Positions 52,294-61,547 of a DNA stretch of 64,000 bases are shown here, piece after piece. Both the position numbers and the translations under genes were made by a program. Below the pieces are notes generated by a model that saw only the letters and a list, made by a program, of their open reading frames with translations, was not told where the DNA came from and did no database searches. This stretch comes from Gp13-AA77 sp035949375 (GTDB taxonomy: Bacteria > Acidobacteriota > Terriglobia > UBA7540), in contig DASZIG010000007.1 in NCBI GenBank assembly GCA_035949375.1, forward strand, positions 1 through 64,000, written 5' to 3'. Within the stretch, counting starts at the first letter, position 1. Every line of letters begins with the position of its first letter.

Positions 52294-52924
52294 ATCCTAG
52301 TCTCGTTGAACTATACCACGAGTCTTCCACAGGAAGCCAATCTGTCAATGTAACGTATTGTATGTTGTTCAACACAATTGATTTATGCATTGTAACCGTT
52401 ACTCGGCGATTCGGTTAACAGGCTTAACGTTGCGTTACATCACCTAAAGCTACTATACGGTCAACAGGGGCAATTGGGATTCGTGCGCTGCTGTAGGGGG
52501 CCCCGTCAACAGCGGTTTCTGCAGTTCCTGTCCACATTTAGAAGCACTTGCGGAATTCTGGCGTCGGTTGAAGGACTAAGGGAAGTCGAGGCGAGTTGCT
52601 GAGTTCTGTTATCGCCCTGGCATTCAAGAGGGTGGCCAAGCGGATTCTCATGCGCGCTAGCGTTTGCGCGGGTCACGGATCCATGCCGACTGGTAGGTCT
52701 GCCTTCCGATTCGAAGGGCGTGGCCGAAAACGAGTGCGGGCGTCAAGTCCCGTGCCTGCTCGCCTTATGCGTACCGTCTGTCTCGACAAACAACTTTACT
52801 GGCAAGGGTTTAATAAGGGTCGCTTGACAACACTGAGCGACGCCGGGTAGCTTGAAGGGCTTCAGTTAGCGCTCGACGCCGACGTGGTCCAGACCGCAAG
52901 AATAACGAAGTTCGGAGGATGCCA
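52294..52924. other. 631-bp regulatory spacer with GTAAC boxes and receptor promoter
   Basis: No gene is supported. GTAAC/GTTAC half-sites occur at 52350-52354, as a perfect dyad GTAACCGTTAC at 52392-52402, and at 52434-52438; a TGTTGTTCAACA palindrome lies at 52363-52374 and GTTAAC at 52414-52419. The first 150 bases are AT-rich compared with the rest. A possible promoter for the receptor is TTGACA at 52824-52829 with TAGCTT at 52848-52853, 18 bases apart. The malectin regulator may bind the boxes. Confidence 0.5.
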
Positions 52925-55900
52925 ATGAAACGTACGCTGGTGCTGCTGGCAATGGTCCTCTTGACCATTTGCTTTAGCGGCTTCGCCCAAGACACTGCGC
53001 GAATCGATGGCACGGTAACTGACAAGAGCGGTGCCGTCATTCCCGGAGCCAAGGTCACGATCGCCAACCCGGACAAGGGGTACACTCGTGAATTGGTCAG
53101 CGACTCTGCCGGAGTCTTCTCCATTTCGGCCATTCCCATCGGCGATTACGTCGTGACCGCGGAGGCGTCGGGCTTTCAAAAGCTCGTGCGCTCCGGCATC
53201 ACGCTGCAGGTGGGCCAGGTCCAACGCGTTGACATGCAGTTGACCGTCGGCCAGGTGACGCAAGAAGTGACCGTCACCGGTAACCTTCCCAAGGTGCAGA
53301 CGGACACGGCTGCAATTTCTTCGGTAATTAGCAACACGCAAATCCAGAACCTCGACCTCAATGGCCGCAACTGGGTATCGCTGGCGTTGCTGGTGCCGGG
53401 CGCCGTTCCCGATAACGGCCTGAATACGAGTTCGGTAGGCGTCTACGGAAATAACAGCATTTCCTTCAACGGAAATCGCATGCAGTACAACAACTGGGAG
53501 ATCGACGGCGGCAACAACACTGACGAAGGCTCTGCTTCGACCTTTAACACCTACCCGAGCCTCGACACCATCGCCGAGTTTCGCATCTCCACCTCAAACT
53601 ACGGCGCGGACATGGGCAAGCATGCCGGGGCCAACATCGAACTGGCCACCAAGTCCGGCACGCGCGAGTACCACGGCGACGCCTTCGAGTACGTTCGCAA
53701 CGACGTATTCGATGCCCAGCCCTTCTTCATCAATCGCAACTGCATCGACAGTTGCAACAATAACGGTACGGGAAGCTCTCCGACCACTCCGTTGAAGTGG
53801 AACGACTGGGGCTACACCTTTGGAGGCCCGCTTTACATTCCCAACCACTACAACACCGACAAGTCCAAGACCTTCTTCTTCTGGTCGGAGGACTGGCGGC
53901 GTTACCGGCAGGGACAGGTGATCAGCGCCGGCGTCCCATCGCTTCTGGAGCGGACCGGCGATTTCTCGCAGTGCGATCCGAAGTCGGCGAACTATCTTCC
54001 CAACACGGTCGGCAGCGGGTGCAATTTGCCGAAGCTGAACGGCGTCACCTACGACAACGTGGCGAGCATGCCGGGGTATAACGCGCAGGCCTTCACCAAC
54101 GGCACCGACCTCATCAATGGCCTGGTTCCCCTGCCCAACAGCGGCCCGGCGAGCTGGACCACGTCTTCGAGCGCTCCCACCAACTGGCGGCAGGAGCAGA
54201 TCCGAATCGATCAGAACATCAGTGATAAGACGCAGGCCTTCTTCCGCTACACGCAAGACACCTGGAATACCTTGGCGGTGCCTGCGCTCTGGCAGTGGGC
54301 CTCCTACGATACCGTCAAGACCCCCTTTGCGGGCCCTGGCGAAAGCGCGGTTCTCCACATCACCCACACCTTCAAGCCCAACCTGGAGAATGAGTTTGTG
54401 GCGGCTTATACCACGGACCACATTCTTCTGTACAACGAAGCGGCCGATTCTGTGGCGGGTTCGATCAACCGGCCCAGCAACTTCGTGATGAACCACCTTT
54501 TCGGGGCCAATGCGAGCAACACTCTGCTGCCGGCCTTGGAACTCTGCGGCGGCCTCTCTTTCTGCACCAATGAGGACGCGGGCAACCACCCCTGGTTTAA
54601 CTCGAACCCCATCGTCACCTGGAAAGACAACATGGCGTGGGTGCACGGCAACCAAACCACCAAGTTCGGGTTCTACCTCGAAAACTACCGCAAGAACGAG
54701 CAATTCGGAACCGATACGCAGGGCGAGCTCCAGAACGGTGCGGGCGGAACCCTGACGACTGGAAACGCCATGGCGGACATGTTCCTGGGCCGCATCCAGA
54801 ACTACGTGGAAGGCACCCAGATCGTGAACGGCACGGCGGTCGGTGGTTATGCCAAGGGTCACTGGCAGATGACCGATCTTGAACCTTACATCCAGGACGA
54901 CTGGAAGATCACGCCACACCTTACCCTCAACCTGGGCGTGCGGTACTACATCTACACCAGGATCCACGACGTCACACAGCCGACCATTGACTCCGGATTC
55001 GAGCCCAATCTGTACAATCCGGCGAACGAAGCGCAGTTGAATAGCGGCGGCTTCTTCATAGCCGGCACAGGCGACACGCCCGGAAACTTTGGGAACGGGC
55101 TGGTCCAGTGCGGCTCCAATGGCATTCCGAACGGCTGCCAACTTCGGAACACGGGCAAGAACATCGCTCCGCGATTCGGCTTTGCCTGGGACCCCTTCGG
55201 GACCGGCAAGACCTCGCTCCGCGGCGGATTCGGCATCTATTATGAATCCGGGAACGGAAACGAAGCCCAAACGGAAGGCGGCGAAGGCAATCCTCCCGGA
55301 GCGCCCGGCGTGACCGTGAGCAACATCCTCGGTTACGGCAGCATTGCTCCCAGCGGCTTGCTGATTCCCGCGCCGACCAGCTTCACTTCGATTCCATACA
55401 GCGAGCACTGGCCGCACGTTTACCAATACAGCCTCAGTCTCGAGCACCAATTGGGCGTTAACAGTATCGCGAGCGTGGCCTATGTCGGCAATATGGGCCG
55501 CGATCTGGCGCGCGAACTGAACATCAACGAAATCCCGGTCGGTGTTGGCACACAGACTGTTCAAGCATTTAACAGCATAGGGCTGGTGGGCGGCAAGGCT
55601 GCGGGCGCGGGCGCGCCCGGAGACGCGGGAGTGCAGCTCTGCAGCACTTCCGGCAGCTGCAACGTGCAGCAAATCCTCATCAACCAGTCGGCGCCGACTG
55701 ATCTCTTCGTGCCTTACAGTGGCTACACCACCATCGGCGAGAAGCAGAACACGGCCCACTCCATCTACAACGGACTGCAGACGAGCCTCCGGCACACCTT
55801 CTCTCGCGGGCTGACTCTCCAGGCCGCCTACACCTGGTCGCATGCCCTCGACAACTCCAGCAGTACCTACAGTTCGGGCGCCGCAAACTCAGTTGACGAC

Positions 55901-56587
55901 GCTGCCCTGAATCGCTGGTACTCCACGTCCGACTTCAATCGCACGAACGTGCTCCAGGTCAACTACATCTATGCCATACCGTTCTTCAAGAACTCGTCCA
56001 ACGCCTTCGCCCATCAGGCGCTTGGCGGCTGGCAGTTGAGCGGCATCGGCAGCTTCTTTACCGGTGAGCCGGTTAACTTCACCTGTGGTCCGAGCGGATT
56101 TTCCACCGGCATCGGTACCGCCATGGTGTGCGATACCGTGGGCAAGGTCGCCATCGATAAGACCTCGTACAACGATCCGACCTACGGTCCAACCATGTCG
56201 TGGTGGAATTCGGCCACGGTCACCCAGCCACAGTACAGCCAGGCTTTCGCTAACGGCGAGGCCGGCATGTTCGGCGACATGGGTCGCAACGTGCTGACAG
56301 GGCCCGGCCGGAACAACTTCGACATGGCGCTCGAGAAGAACTTCAGCCTCCCGTGGTTTAGCGGCGAACACTCCACGATGCAGTTCCGGCTCGAGACCTT
56401 CAACACGTTCAATCACACGCAGTACCAGTACGTGAACGCCGGCTGCAGCGGCTCCGTCTCCTTCGGCGGATCCTGCACGGCTTTCACCTCTGCTGGAGCT
56501 CCAGGCGGACCCAACGTGGGACAAGGCGAAGTCAACTCCACGTGGTCGCCGCGCAACGTCCAACTGGGCCTGAAGTTCATGTTCTAG
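52925..56587 (+). CDS. TonB-dependent receptor, Oar-like, with carboxypeptidase-regulatory-like domain
   Basis: 1220 aa from the ATG at 52925; a GGAGG at 52914-52918 suits this start and is too close to the ATG at 52919. Signal peptide residues 1-21 (ICFSGFAQ). Residues 24-105 are the carboxypeptidase-regulatory-like fold (IDGTVTDKSGAVIPGAKVTI; YVVTAEASGFQKLV). A plug with SISFNGNRMQYNNWEIDG and a large barrel follow, ending QLGLKFMF with the terminal Phe of outer-membrane barrels. Such receptors import large substrates, often carbohydrate in Acidobacteria. A strong terminator follows. Confidence 0.9.
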   Translation: MKRTLVLLAMVLLTICFSGFAQDTARIDGTVTDKSGAVIPGAKVTIANPDKGYTRELVSDSAGVFSISAIPIGDYVVTAEASGFQKLVRSGITLQVGQVQRVDMQLTVGQVTQEVTVTGNLPKVQTDTAAISSVISNTQIQNLDLNGRNWVSLALLVPGAVPDNGLNTSSVGVYGNNSISFNGNRMQYNNWEIDGGNNTDEGSASTFNTYPSLDTIAEFRISTSNYGADMGKHAGANIELATKSGTREYHGDAFEYVRNDVFDAQPFFINRNCIDSCNNNGTGSSPTTPLKWNDWGYTFGGPLYIPNHYNTDKSKTFFFWSEDWRRYRQGQVISAGVPSLLERTGDFSQCDPKSANYLPNTVGSGCNLPKLNGVTYDNVASMPGYNAQAFTNGTDLINGLVPLPNSGPASWTTSSSAPTNWRQEQIRIDQNISDKTQAFFRYTQDTWNTLAVPALWQWASYDTVKTPFAGPGESAVLHITHTFKPNLENEFVAAYTTDHILLYNEAADSVAGSINRPSNFVMNHLFGANASNTLLPALELCGGLSFCTNEDAGNHPWFNSNPIVTWKDNMAWVHGNQTTKFGFYLENYRKNEQFGTDTQGELQNGAGGTLTTGNAMADMFLGRIQNYVEGTQIVNGTAVGGYAKGHWQMTDLEPYIQDDWKITPHLTLNLGVRYYIYTRIHDVTQPTIDSGFEPNLYNPANEAQLNSGGFFIAGTGDTPGNFGNGLVQCGSNGIPNGCQLRNTGKNIAPRFGFAWDPFGTGKTSLRGGFGIYYESGNGNEAQTEGGEGNPPGAPGVTVSNILGYGSIAPSGLLIPAPTSFTSIPYSEHWPHVYQYSLSLEHQLGVNSIASVAYVGNMGRDLARELNINEIPVGVGTQTVQAFNSIGLVGGKAAGAGAPGDAGVQLCSTSGSCNVQQILINQSAPTDLFVPYSGYTTIGEKQNTAHSIYNGLQTSLRHTFSRGLTLQAAYTWSHALDNSSSTYSSGAANSVDDAALNRWYSTSDFNRTNVLQVNYIYAIPFFKNSSNAFAHQALGGWQLSGIGSFFTGEPVNFTCGPSGFSTGIGTAMVCDTVGKVAIDKTSYNDPTYGPTMSWWNSATVTQPQYSQAFANGEAGMFGDMGRNVLTGPGRNNFDMALEKNFSLPWFSGEHSTMQFRLETFNTFNHTQYQYVNAGCSGSVSFGGSCTAFTSAGAPGGPNVGQGEVNSTWSPRNVQLGLKFMF

Positions 56588-56620
56588 GCTCCGCTTAGGC
56601 AGCACCTTGTTGGAACTCTC

Positions 56621-56665
56621 GGGCGCAGCGAGGCAGAAATTCCTCGCTGCGCCCAATTTGTTTGT
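56621..56665 (+). terminator. Rho-independent terminator of the TonB receptor
   Basis: GGGCGCAGCGAGG at 56621-56633 pairs perfectly with 56642-56654 around an eight-base loop, and AATTTGTTTGT follows. It ends the receptor transcript just before the TPR gene. Confidence 0.85.
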
Positions 56666-56670
56666 GGGAG

Positions 56671-57942
56671 ATGGCCCGGGAGAACATGAAGCTCAACCAA
56701 CACATCGTGTGGTCAAAAGCGAGAGCAAGGTTGGCGCCAGGCGTCGGCCTGTTGCTGGCCGCCGTTCTCACATTAGCGGGTGCGCTTCGGGCTCAGGCTC
56801 CGACGCGCCCCGGCGCATCCGACGAACAGTTGCGCGCGGAATTCACCAAGGCGCAGACTGCGCTCCAGAGCAAGGATTACCCGGCTGCCGAGCGCGGATT
56901 CAAAGACTTTCTCAAACTCGATCCCAACTCAGCGGCGGCCTACACCAACCTGGGAGTCGTCTATCTGAGGGAGGCGGCCGGTTTGTCGGGCTCCCCCGCC
57001 GACGCCAGGTATGACGAGGCCATTCAGGCCTTCAAGACGGCCGGGAAGCTTGACCCCGGGATGGTGGGCGTGGAGCTGAACCTCGGACTGGCCTATTACC
57101 GCAAGGAAGACTTCAAGGACGCCGCTCCATCGTTTGAGCGCGTGCTCGAGGCGACTCCGGATAGCCTGCAGGCGCGCTACCTCCTCGGCATGTCCCACTT
57201 CATGGTGCGCGATTACGCCGCTGCCGTCGCCACGCTCGAACCGCTCCACGATCAGGAACAGGACGATCTCGATTACCTTTACGTGATGGGAATCGCCTAC
57301 GGGCAGATCAAGCGCAACGATGACTCGGTGAAGGCCTTCGGCGAGCTGGTCCGCGCCGGCGGCGATACCCCTCACCTGCATCTGCTGCTCGGCAAGGCCT
57401 ATCTCGATCTCTATCAGAACGCCCAGGCGGAAGACGAGCTGAAGAAGGCGGTGGCCGGCGACCCCAAACTGCCTTTCGCCCACTACGACCTGGGCGTGCT
57501 TTATCAGCGTCTGGGCCAGATGGACGAGGCGGCGGCCGAGTTCCGGAAGGAGATCGAGGTCAGCCCCGACGAACCGTGGAGTTACCAGAACCTGGGCACG
57601 ATTTCGATTGAGTCCGGCGATGCGGACAAGTCCATCCCGCTTTTCCGCAGGGCGCTCGCGATCAATCCCAAGCTGCCGGAGTCCTTGTCGGGTCTCGGCA
57701 GGGCCTATCTGCGCAAAGGCAACGTCACGGAAGCGATTTCCTGCCTGCAGCGGGCCCTCGCGATCATTCCCGACAGCGCCAACACCCACTACCAGCTCGG
57801 CCAGGCGTACCTTAAGGCCGGCCGGCGCGCGGATGCCCAGAAGGAGTTCGCCCAGCAGCAGGAATTGCTGGCGAACGCCCGCCAGGAGCAGGCGGACAAG
57901 GTCTCCGGGAAACTCCCAGCGCCGTCCGGCCCCGCGCACTAG
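56671..57942 (+). CDS. Secreted TPR-repeat protein
   Basis: 423 aa; the ATG at 56671 or the one at 56686 could start it, neither has an ideal ribosome site. A signal peptide ends near residue 42 (VGLLLAAVLTLAGALRAQA). Nine or ten TPR repeats fill the rest (DYPAAERGFKDFLKLDPNSA; YDEAIQAFKTAGKLDPG; NVTEAISCLQRALAIIPDS). Probable periplasmic scaffold. The terminator before it suggests its own promoter, but none is clear. Its TAG stop lies within the left end of a MITE-like element. Confidence 0.87.
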   Translation: MARENMKLNQHIVWSKARARLAPGVGLLLAAVLTLAGALRAQAPTRPGASDEQLRAEFTKAQTALQSKDYPAAERGFKDFLKLDPNSAAAYTNLGVVYLREAAGLSGSPADARYDEAIQAFKTAGKLDPGMVGVELNLGLAYYRKEDFKDAAPSFERVLEATPDSLQARYLLGMSHFMVRDYAAAVATLEPLHDQEQDDLDYLYVMGIAYGQIKRNDDSVKAFGELVRAGGDTPHLHLLLGKAYLDLYQNAQAEDELKKAVAGDPKLPFAHYDLGVLYQRLGQMDEAAAEFRKEIEVSPDEPWSYQNLGTISIESGDADKSIPLFRRALAINPKLPESLSGLGRAYLRKGNVTEAISCLQRALAIIPDSANTHYQLGQAYLKAGRRADAQKEFAQQQELLANARQEQADKVSGKLPAPSGPAH

Positions 57943-58097
57943 TGGGCTGTCCCATTCAATTCGTTATGCCGGGCCTTGGACCGGTTGTTGGCGACCACCA
58001 CACCCCTAACCCATCCTCAACGAGTAGGGGAACTCCCCTCCTTGATACGGAGGGGCCGGGGGTGGTTGTAACGAAATGGCTGGGACAGCTCACTAGG
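57939..58097. mobile_element. MITE-like element with 28-bp imperfect terminal inverted repeats
   Basis: The ends 57939-57966 and 58070-58097 match as inverted repeats at 24 of 28 bases and both finish with CTAG, which may be a target duplication. GGGCTGTCCCA and GAGCTGTCCCA near the ends recall IS5-type termini. The interior has CCCCTCC/GGAGGGG hairpin arms (58036-58056) and ACCACC/GGTGGT arms like those at 62717-62857. There is no transposase. The left CTAG contains the TAG stop of the TPR gene, so insertion kept the stop codon. Confidence 0.7.
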
Positions 58098-58153
58098 GAT
58101 CCGACGCACCAAGGGTCGAAGATTGACGATGAGGGTTGATGACGGCACCGTGC

Positions 58154-58189
58154 CCGGGATCGTCATGCGCGGGCTGATCCCGATCCCGG
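58154..58189. other. Inverted repeat between convergent genes
   Basis: CCGGGATCG at 58154-58162 is exactly inverted at 58181-58189 with an 18-base loop. It stands between the MITE-like element and the M56 gene end; a weak terminator or repeat is possible. Confidence 0.4.
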
Positions 58190-58253
58190 TGCGCGCTCGC
58201 TGGTAATCAGAGGTAATCAGCGCGGGCCGCTGATTCGCTGTCGCTTGACCGGC

Positions 58254-60641
58254 CTAGTCCGGCGCGCGCTGGGCCTGGCCGTTCGCGAGCGCCTGCTTGA
58301 GCACAGCCTGCATCTTGTGCGCGGCCTCGCGGGCCAGCTCACCTTGCAGCCGGCCGAGTTCGCCCTGTTTCCTTCCGAGCTCGCCCTGTTTCCTTCCGAG
58401 CTCGCCCTGCTGCGCGCCGAGGTCGCCTTGCTTGCGTCCCAATTCGCCTTGCTCGTCGCCGACCTTTCCCTGTAAATCGCCGAGGTAGCCCTGAAGATCC
58501 CCAAGCTCGCCTTGAAGCCGTCCGAGATCATCCTGGCTCGCCGTCGATCCCAGCTCATGGATCTCGTCTTCGACTTTTTTCAAGCGCGCCTCGAGGTCTG
58601 CCGGCACCTTGACGCGCGCAGTATCCTGCTGCTTGCCGAGCTCGTCCTGCTTTTGGCCGAGCGCGTCCTGCTGCCGGCCGAGTTCGTCTTGCCGGCGACC
58701 CAACTCGTCCATGGGGGCGTAGAGGCGCTGCGCGTTCTTGACGGTTGCGGCATCGCGGATGACGTATGAGTTTCCGTCGTGGATGAACCAGATGAAGTCG
58801 GCTCCGATCTTGCTGCGCAGCGCCCGCACTTCATCCGCGTCGTCGCTCGACCCGTTCATCATGACCGACCTGCCGGACACGACGGCGAAGGTCATTCCCT
58901 GATGCTCATTGTTGATCATCCAGTCGCCATCATCCCCGCCTTGCGGGGGCTCGGGAGCCTCAGGCGGTTCGGACTGCGCCGCCCAACCTGGGACCCGAGC
59001 CGGCACGGGTGGAACCGCCCAGGCGCCCGGCCCAGTGGGCCCGATCGGCGCGGTCGGCCCGATCGGCCCGATCGGCCCGGCCGGAGCTGGAGGCGCCGCC
59101 ACGGCCATATGCGCCATAGGTGCCGGGTGAACCATGACGGAGAAGGGTGCAGGCGGCGGAAGCGGTGATGCCGGAGCCACGGGGCCGATCACGCGAGGCC
59201 CAATTGGCGCGCTCGGGCCGATCGGCTGGTCTGGCGCGGCAGGCGGCGCGACGCGAGCGGCCGGGGCCGCCCATCGCACGACCGGGGGAAGCGGAGCCGC
59301 GGGCGCGGGCGGCGCGGGAAGCTGCAGCGCCGCGGCCGGACTCGCAACCAGCACGGGCCGCGTCATGGCGGTCAGGCAGACCAGCGGCGCGCCGGCGAGC
59401 GCCAGCAGAACCAGCAGTCGCGCCTTCCGAGGGACGTGAGGCGTCCCGGTCGACGACAGAATCTTCTCGATCCGTTCGTGAGCGCGGCCGCCTCGAGCCA
59501 TGAATACTCCCTGCCGGCAAACGCGCGCGCCGTTGTCTTGTAACGCTCCAAAGAAGCTCATAAGAACCTCCGCATAGTACGTGGGCTCTGCACCTGCGCC
59601 GATCACGGCGAGGTCGCTCGCTTGTTCACTGAGTGCCGCCAGATGACCCTCCAGCCACCAACTGAGCGGACTGAACCAGAAGAAGCTTCGATAGACGAGG
59701 GCTAGCGTCTTGGTGCGCGCGTCTCTGCGCCGGACGTGGGAAAGCTCATGCGCGATCACCGCCGAGAGCTTCGTGCCCTCCCACTCGCGCCAGTCGGCCG
59801 GAAGCAGAATCGCCGGCCGCCACACGCCGAGGGTAAGCGGGACCGTTACGGCTGCGGACTCCGCAAGCGCCGGAGCGCGATCGACGCCCATGGCGAGCGC
59901 GTGCCAATCGAGCCACCGTAGGGCGCTTCGATCGTCAATGGCGTGCGCCGTCCGGCGCAGGCGATGGCTGAACACGAAGCCCACGGTCAGGCGCCCGAGC
60001 AGGAAGGCCAGCACGAGCGCATAAACGCCCAGGGCGATTTCCGCCGCCGTGAGCGAGCCGATTCCCGCGCGCCATGCCCGGATGCGGGCTGCTGCCGCGA
60101 TCTGAACCGGTCCCCCCGACGGTGCCGGAACCGGCGCCGGAACCAGCGCCGGAACTGGTGTTCGTCCCGATGCGAGCGCCGCGCGCTTGTCGAACGGCAC
60201 CGCCGCGCTGGCCGGATGAACGAGGACGCGGCGGGTGCTGCTCGCGCCGCTGCCGAGGGCCGCTGAATTCGCGGCTCTTGAAGAAGAGGGCGAAGAAAAG
60301 GGCGAAGAAAAGGACGATGAAGACCGCAACGCGGCTACTGTCGCAAGCTTGCCGCGCGCCTCCTCGAGCCACGCTGCGGCCCGAGTGGCTGTCTTCGCGG
60401 ACACGCGTACCGGCACGCGCACCGAAACGACCGGCAGCAGCAGACCGAGCGCGGGCAGCGCGAGGGCGGCGTACAGCACGCCCCTCCACACGGCCAGACG
60501 CAGGAAGGCGTGGCGCACGCGAAACGCGCGCAGCGCAAGCGTCGCCAAGACCGCCGGCACCAAGGCACGCAGGGCCGCGTCCGCGAGGCGTCCGATCGCC
60601 CAGGAAGCACCGATAGCCGGGGATGCGTCGGGGAAAGTCAT
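58254..60641 (-). CDS. M56 (BlaR1-like) metallopeptidase with collagen-like and heptad-repeat tail
   Basis: 795 aa from the ATG at 60641, which overlaps the BlaI stop as ATGA. Hydrophobic segments occur near 20-75, 215-235 and 400-420. The protease motif HELSH is at 298-302. Between them is a Ser-rich stretch (about 100-130). After the last helix comes a Pro/Ala region with GPIGPIGPTAPIGPTGP collagen-like triplets, then a short fold (FIWFIHDGNSYVIRDAATV) and at the C-terminus two blocks of a seven-residue repeat of the type LGRKQGE, likely a coiled coil. BlaR1 relatives sense a ligand and cleave BlaI. No beta-lactam-binding domain is seen, so the signal is different. Confidence 0.88.
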   Translation of the reverse strand: MTFPDASPAIGASWAIGRLADAALRALVPAVLATLALRAFRVRHAFLRLAVWRGVLYAALALPALGLLLPVVSVRVPVRVSAKTATRAAAWLEEARGKLATVAALRSSSSFSSPFSSPSSSRAANSAALGSGASSTRRVLVHPASAAVPFDKRAALASGRTPVPALVPAPVPAPSGGPVQIAAAARIRAWRAGIGSLTAAEIALGVYALVLAFLLGRLTVGFVFSHRLRRTAHAIDDRSALRWLDWHALAMGVDRAPALAESAAVTVPLTLGVWRPAILLPADWREWEGTKLSAVIAHELSHVRRRDARTKTLALVYRSFFWFSPLSWWLEGHLAALSEQASDLAVIGAGAEPTYYAEVLMSFFGALQDNGARVCRQGVFMARGGRAHERIEKILSSTGTPHVPRKARLLVLLALAGAPLVCLTAMTRPVLVASPAAALQLPAPPAPAAPLPPVVRWAAPAARVAPPAAPDQPIGPSAPIGPRVIGPVAPASPLPPPAPFSVMVHPAPMAHMAVAAPPAPAGPIGPIGPTAPIGPTGPGAWAVPPVPARVPGWAAQSEPPEAPEPPQGGDDGDWMINNEHQGMTFAVVSGRSVMMNGSSDDADEVRALRSKIGADFIWFIHDGNSYVIRDAATVKNAQRLYAPMDELGRRQDELGRQQDALGQKQDELGKQQDTARVKVPADLEARLKKVEDEIHELGSTASQDDLGRLQGELGDLQGYLGDLQGKVGDEQGELGRKQGDLGAQQGELGRKQGELGRKQGELGRLQGELAREAAHKMQAVLKQALANGQAQRAPD
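58334..58522 (-). repeat. Nine tandem 21-bp units in the M56 gene
   Basis: Nine 21-bp units from 58334 to 58522 encode LGRKQGE-type heptads; units at 58355-58375 and 58376-58396 differ by one base. A second block of four units lies at 58637-58720. The recent identity of units suggests slippage or recombination. Confidence 0.8.
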
Positions 60642-61048
60642 GGCTTGGCCTCCTTCTTTTGCGCGATCTTGCGGGCGAGGCGCTGCAGTTCCTCGGAGTC
60701 CAGCACCTCGTTCTCGACCATTCCCACAAGCAACTGTTCGACGGATCCGCCGCAGAAGCGGTCCGCGATGTGGCTGACGGCGCGCGCCGCGATATTCTGG
60801 CGCGCGTGCGCGGCGCGATAGAGAAACGTGCGGCCTTCCACCTTGTGGCGGAGATAGCCCTTCTCTTCCAGGCGGCGCAGGACCGTGCGCACAGTGGAAT
60901 CCTTCATGGCGTGGCGCGGAGCGAGCGCCTCGCGCACGGCCTCCGCGGTCACGGCGCCTGCAACCCAAATGTGGTCCATCACCAATTGCTCCACCCCGCT
61001 CAGGTTGCGAGGACGCGCTGCTCTTGGACTGCCCTTTGCGTTAGTCAT
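60638..61048 (-). CDS. BlaI/MecI/CopY family repressor
   Basis: 136 aa from the ATG at 61048. Winged helix: LSGVEQLVMDHIWVAGAVTA near 17, STVRTVLRRLEEKGYLRHKV near 55, and GRTFLYRAAH. The C-terminal helices dimerise (SVEQLLVGMVENEVLDSEEL). It starts seven bases from a perfect operator and has no ribosome site, so it may be translated from a leaderless transcript. It is coupled to the M56 gene by an ATGA overlap and should be the target of that protease. Confidence 0.93.
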   Translation of the reverse strand: MTNAKGSPRAARPRNLSGVEQLVMDHIWVAGAVTAEAVREALAPRHAMKDSTVRTVLRRLEEKGYLRHKVEGRTFLYRAAHARQNIAARAVSHIADRFCGGSVEQLLVGMVENEVLDSEELQRLARKIAQKKEAKP

Positions 61049-61054
61049 AGTAAC

Positions 61055-61069
61055 GTTACAACCTGTAAC
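61055..61069 (-). promoter_or_regulatory. BlaI operator
   Basis: GTTACA-GGT-TGTAAC (minus strand; 61069-61055) is a perfect dyad carrying the TACA/TGTA core of BlaI/MecI sites. It overlaps the -10 region and lies six bases before the BlaI ATG, as expected for autorepression. Confidence 0.8.
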
Positions 61070-61090
61070 ACATAGCCCGTGGAGCGTCAA
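61062..61090 (-). promoter_or_regulatory. BlaI-M56 promoter
   Basis: On the minus strand TTGACG (61090-61085) and TACAGG (61067-61062) are 17 bases apart. The transcript would start within a few bases of the ATG at 61048, so it has little or no leader. Confidence 0.6.
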
Positions 61091-61547
61091 GCGAAAGTTT
61101 CAAAGAAAGTTTCAAGGTCTTAGACGGCGGCGCGCCGGTGGAGAGTAGTCGGCGGATTCGACCGCAAGCGCGCGCGGCTCCGCCTTCTCGGGTGGTGGGT
61201 AAGAGTCGGGATTTCCCATTCTCCGGCGGCTGAGCCCCGGCGGGTCGCGGCTGACCCGTTCGATCTTGCGCGGAACCACGCGAAGCCGCCGCTCTCGGAT
61301 GCCGTCGGCGGACTGGTACTGCTTTGTAAAGGGCCTGCCCCCTTCGGGGTCCACCACGGAAATCCGGCGCGCGGAGGCGAGCCCTTGTTATGATAGCCTA
61401 GTTATAGCGTTTACACGCCTAGCCTTGACATGAATCGTCGCTTTCCGTTAGCCTGACACAAGCTGGATCCAGCGGCGCTGAGTGGAGCAATGGAGCGAAA
61501 GGCGGCGCAGGCTGCCGTCTGATCCCGGCCCGGCTGCCCATGAACAG
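61091..61547. other. Spacer upstream of moaA, no supported gene
   Basis: Two copies of GAAAGTTTC lie at 61093-61101 and 61105-61113 behind the BlaI promoter. The rest, about 430 bases, has open frames on the minus strand without family likeness. The moaA start is uncertain, so its first part may begin at 61482. Confidence 0.4.

Noticed and set aside
52596..52850. 84-codon frame upstream of the TonB receptor
   Set aside because: Basic, low-likeness product that overlaps the likely receptor promoter.
53594..55843. 749-codon frame antisense to the TonB receptor
   Set aside because: It has no recognisable domain and fully overlaps a well-supported receptor.
58334..58522. CRISPR-like array
   Set aside because: The repeats are contiguous 21-bp units in phase with a reading frame, with no spacers.
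61112..61357. 81-codon minus-strand frame upstream of blaI
   Set aside because: Arg/Pro-rich, no ribosome site, no similarity seen; treated as spacer.
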